A DNA stretch of 64,000 nucleotides from Vicinamibacterales bacterium. GTDB taxonomy: Bacteria > Acidobacteriota > Vicinamibacteria > Vicinamibacterales > 2-12-FULL-66-21. The notes beneath the pieces are model-generated. The model was not told the DNA's origin. It searched no databases and saw only the letters and a list, made by a program, of their open reading frames with translations. A program made the translations under genes and the position numbers. Location: contig DASSPH010000097.1 of the NCBI GenBank assembly GCA_035699745.1, positions 1 to 64,000 of the forward strand, read 5' to 3'. Positions within the stretch are counted from its first letter, which is position 1. Each line of letters begins with the position of its first letter. Positions 62,103 through 64,000 of this stretch are shown one piece after another.

Positions 62103-62999
62103 TCACCGGCGGGGGTGGAACTTGTCGTAGACCGTGCGCAGGCGCGCTTCCAGGACGTGCGTATAGATCTGGGTCGTCGACAGGTCGGCGTGTCCCAGCA
62201 TCATCTGGATGGCGCGCAGGTCCGCGCCGCGCTCGAGCAGGTGCGTCGCAAACGAGTGTCGGAGCACGTGGGGACTGATCTCGCGCGACACCCCCGCCTT
62301 GATGCCGTAGTCCTTCAGCAGTTTCCAGAACCCCACGCGCGACAGCTGGCCGCCCCCCCTGGCGTTCACGAACAGCCATTTGGTCTTGCGCCCCTTGAGC
62401 AGCGCCGGACGCGCCTCGCCGGCGTAGCGGCGGATCCAGCCGGCGGCGGAATCCCCGAGCGGCACGATGCGCTCCTTGTCCCCCTTGCCGATGCACGTCA
62501 GGTAGCCGGCGTCCAGGCTGATGTCGCCGGCCTTGAGCGACAGCAGTTCGGTCACCCGCAGCCCGGTGGCATAGAGCAGCTCGATCAGCGCCTTGTCGCG
62601 GATGCCGCGCGGCGTCGAGACATCCGGCTGCTGCAGGAGGCGATCGACCTCCTCCAGATCCAGGTACTTGGGCAGCGCCGGCCAGGCCCGCGGCGCGCGG
62701 AGGTCCTCCGCGGGATCCGCCTCGAGCTTCTTCTCGGCCAGCAGGAACTTGTAGAAGCCGCGCACGCAGGCGATCGTCCGCGCGACGGATCGCGGCGCGA
62801 GCCCGGCGGTCATCAGGCGGCGGGCGAACGCCTCGAGATCGCGCCGGTCGAGCGCGGTGACCGGTTTGTTCTGCGCCACGGCGAACTCGTCGAGCGCGCG
62901 CAGATCGCGCGCGTAGCTGCTCAGCGTGTTCGGCGACATGCGCCGCACGTCGCGCAGGTAGCCGACGTAGCCGTCGATCTCGTCGTTGCTGGTGGTCAC
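62103..62999 (-). CDS. site-specific tyrosine recombinase XerC/XerD
   Basis: 298 residues, the exact length of XerD. The catalytic set is complete: R148 (ATGLRVTELL), K172, H244 and R247 (HVLRHSFATHLL), H270 (LGHADLSTTQIYTH) and Y279. Xer proteins resolve chromosome dimers at dif. By eye XerD is favoured, but XerC is not excluded. The GTG overlaps the stop of the upstream membrane protein gene (GTGA). Confidence 0.92.
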   Translation of the reverse strand: MTTSNDEIDGYVGYLRDVRRMSPNTLSSYARDLRALDEFAVAQNKPVTALDRRDLEAFARRLMTAGLAPRSVARTIACVRGFYKFLLAEKKLEADPAEDLRAPRAWPALPKYLDLEEVDRLLQQPDVSTPRGIRDKALIELLYATGLRVTELLSLKAGDISLDAGYLTCIGKGDKERIVPLGDSAAGWIRRYAGEARPALLKGRKTKWLFVNARGGGQLSRVGFWKLLKDYGIKAGVSREISPHVLRHSFATHLLERGADLRAIQMMLGHADLSTTQIYTHVLEARLRTVYDKFHPRR

Positions 63000-64000
63000 G
63001 GCAGACCGCGCTTCCGGCGTACCGCCCACTCGGCGCACAGCAGTCCGGCAAACGGGACCATCCACCAGGGGGAACGCATCGGGTGCGCCGGACGGACGAT
63101 GCGGCGCGGCGGATGCGCCTCCCGCATGGCGTCGATCAGTCCCCGCACGTCGGCGGCGGCGAACACCCGGCCGCCCGTCGCCGTCGTTGCGAGCGCGAGC
63201 GCGCCCGGTTCCGCCGACGACGCGTGGAGCACCGCCGGCGCGACGGTCACCGCCGCGTCGCCGCGCGCATCGCCGCTCGAAACGGTCACGCCGTAGGCGC
63301 CGGCGCCGCGGGCGCGCCACTCCCCTTCGTACACGCCCGGCTCGGATGTCGGCCACAGCCGGATCGGCTCGTCCACGCGTGCATCCGGGGAGACCGCGCG
63401 CGCGGTGAGCGGCGGCAGCGAGATCGCCTGCCCTTCCGGAATGTCACGCACCCGGGCCACGACCGCGGTGCGCTCGCCGGGGCGAACGATCGCCGGCTCC
63501 ACCGACACATCGAGCGCGGCGGGCACGGTGGCCGCGTTGGCCAGGAGCAGGCCGCGCCAGAACTCGGTGAATCCCTCACCGCGCTGACGCCACGCGTCGA
63601 GCGCGCCGGAGAACACGATCGCGCCCGCGCCGCGCCGGGCGGCGAACACCACCGGCGCCTTGTCGGCAGACGCGAGCACGGCCGCGGCCGGCGGCAACTC
63701 CACCGGTATCGCCAGCTCGGAGGCGTGCAGCGCCGCACCGCCGAGCGGCGCCGCCGCGTCCAGCGCCCGCGAGGTGAACGCGGAGACACCCACGAGATCG
63801 AGGTAGCGCCCCGCCGGCGGGCGATCGGGCACGAAGACCGCGACGCCGCCGCGGCGCTCGACGAACCAGCGCAGGGCGTCCAGATCGGCAGGGCGAAGTT
63901 GGTCGGGCCCGCCGATCACGACGGTCTCGAACCGCGCCAGCGTGGCGCGCGTGAGCACGGCCGGCGGATCGCCGGCGCGTGTCGCCACCGTCCTGGCGGC
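62996..64000 (-). CDS. membrane protein, 5' end cut by the window edge
   Basis: The visible 334 residues end in a membrane helix (WWMVPFAGLLCAEWAVRRKR), preceded by beta-rich domains. A glutamine-amidotransferase-like fold is suggested by PDQLRPADLDALRWFVERRG and AIVFSGALDAW. This layout is common at the C-terminus of large BatA/VWA-type membrane proteins, but the name cannot be confirmed from the part seen. It is coupled to the Xer gene by GTGA. The frame is open to base 64000. Confidence 0.6.
   Translation of the reverse strand, partial: AARTVATRAGDPPAVLTRATLARFETVVIGGPDQLRPADLDALRWFVERRGGVAVFVPDRPPAGRYLDLVGVSAFTSRALDAAAPLGGAALHASELAIPVELPPAAAVLASADKAPVVFAARRGAGAIVFSGALDAWRQRGEGFTEFWRGLLLANAATVPAALDVSVEPAIVRPGERTAVVARVRDIPEGQAISLPPLTARAVSPDARVDEPIRLWPTSEPGVYEGEWRARGAGAYGVTVSSGDARGDAAVTVAPAVLHASSAEPGALALATTATGGRVFAAADVRGLIDAMREAHPPRRIVRPAHPMRSPWWMVPFAGLLCAEWAVRRKRGLP

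Overview
The window is about 64 kb of high-GC, densely packed chromosome from a two-membrane bacterium. The cell envelope is clearly Gram-negative: a complete Tol-Pal operon, LPS-transport (Lpt) genes and a large outer-membrane barrel protein. The regulatory genes (HPr kinase, RapZ, a soluble phosphotransferase set, RpoN with a TPR-type sigma-54 activator, PilZ), the Tat-exported TldD and the short intergenic repeat tracts fit Acidobacteriota best, probably a Vicinamibacteria-like lineage. That placement is inference from gene content and style; no rRNA gene is present to confirm it. No prophage, transposase, integron, CRISPR array, tRNA or rRNA gene was recognised. This is mostly core genome.

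Layout. 0-8.8 kb (mostly minus strand): tldD-tldE protease pair, a PilZ protein, a large sigma-54 activator, and an agmatinase plus deoxyhypusine-synthase-like pair. 8.8-15.9 kb (minus): mutS followed by translationally coupled genes for an oligopeptide-binding lipoprotein and an outer-membrane peptidase/propeller/barrel protein. 15.9-18.9 kb (plus): tsaB-rimI, a YdcH-like small protein, a strong terminator, then psd-pssA for phosphatidylethanolamine synthesis. 18.9-26.4 kb: a very large orphan histidine kinase, a membrane protein with an aminotransferase, and a PQQ-type propeller. 26.5-34.6 kb (plus): guaA, dnaE, accA, recJ. 34.7-44.8 kb (plus): lptC/A-like, lptB, rpoN, hpf, hprK, rapZ, EIIA, HPr, EI and a cupin, which is an LPS-export module followed by a regulatory phosphotransferase module. 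44.9-50.6 kb: ssb, then the minus-strand tolQ-tolR-tolA-like-tolB-pal-cpoB operon. 50.8-56 kb (plus): recN-miaB-bifunctional nuclease-parA-parB. 56.3-64 kb: an LptF-LptG fusion, a GntR regulator, a PHP-family hydrolase, metK, a XerC/D recombinase and the 3' part of a membrane protein cut by the window edge.

The most unusual feature is not a gene. At more than ten places, gaps and gene edges are filled with tandem 7-nt or 8-nt words. Each locus has its own word, and the words are often arranged as facing inverted arms that could fold into long hairpins. Some loci many kilobases apart share the same word family (26.4 and 46.2 kb; 28.1 and 39.7 kb; 8.8 and 56.1 kb). Several arrays run directly into start codons (guaA, dnaE, hprK, rapZ), and one lies inside the miaB coding region. 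They resemble in form the heptanucleotide STRR repeats of cyanobacteria. Other points of interest are an LptF-LptG fusion, a Tat-type signal on TldD but not on TldE, a bacterial deoxyhypusine-synthase homologue paired with agmatinase, and a tandem-palindrome operator in front of a GntR gene.
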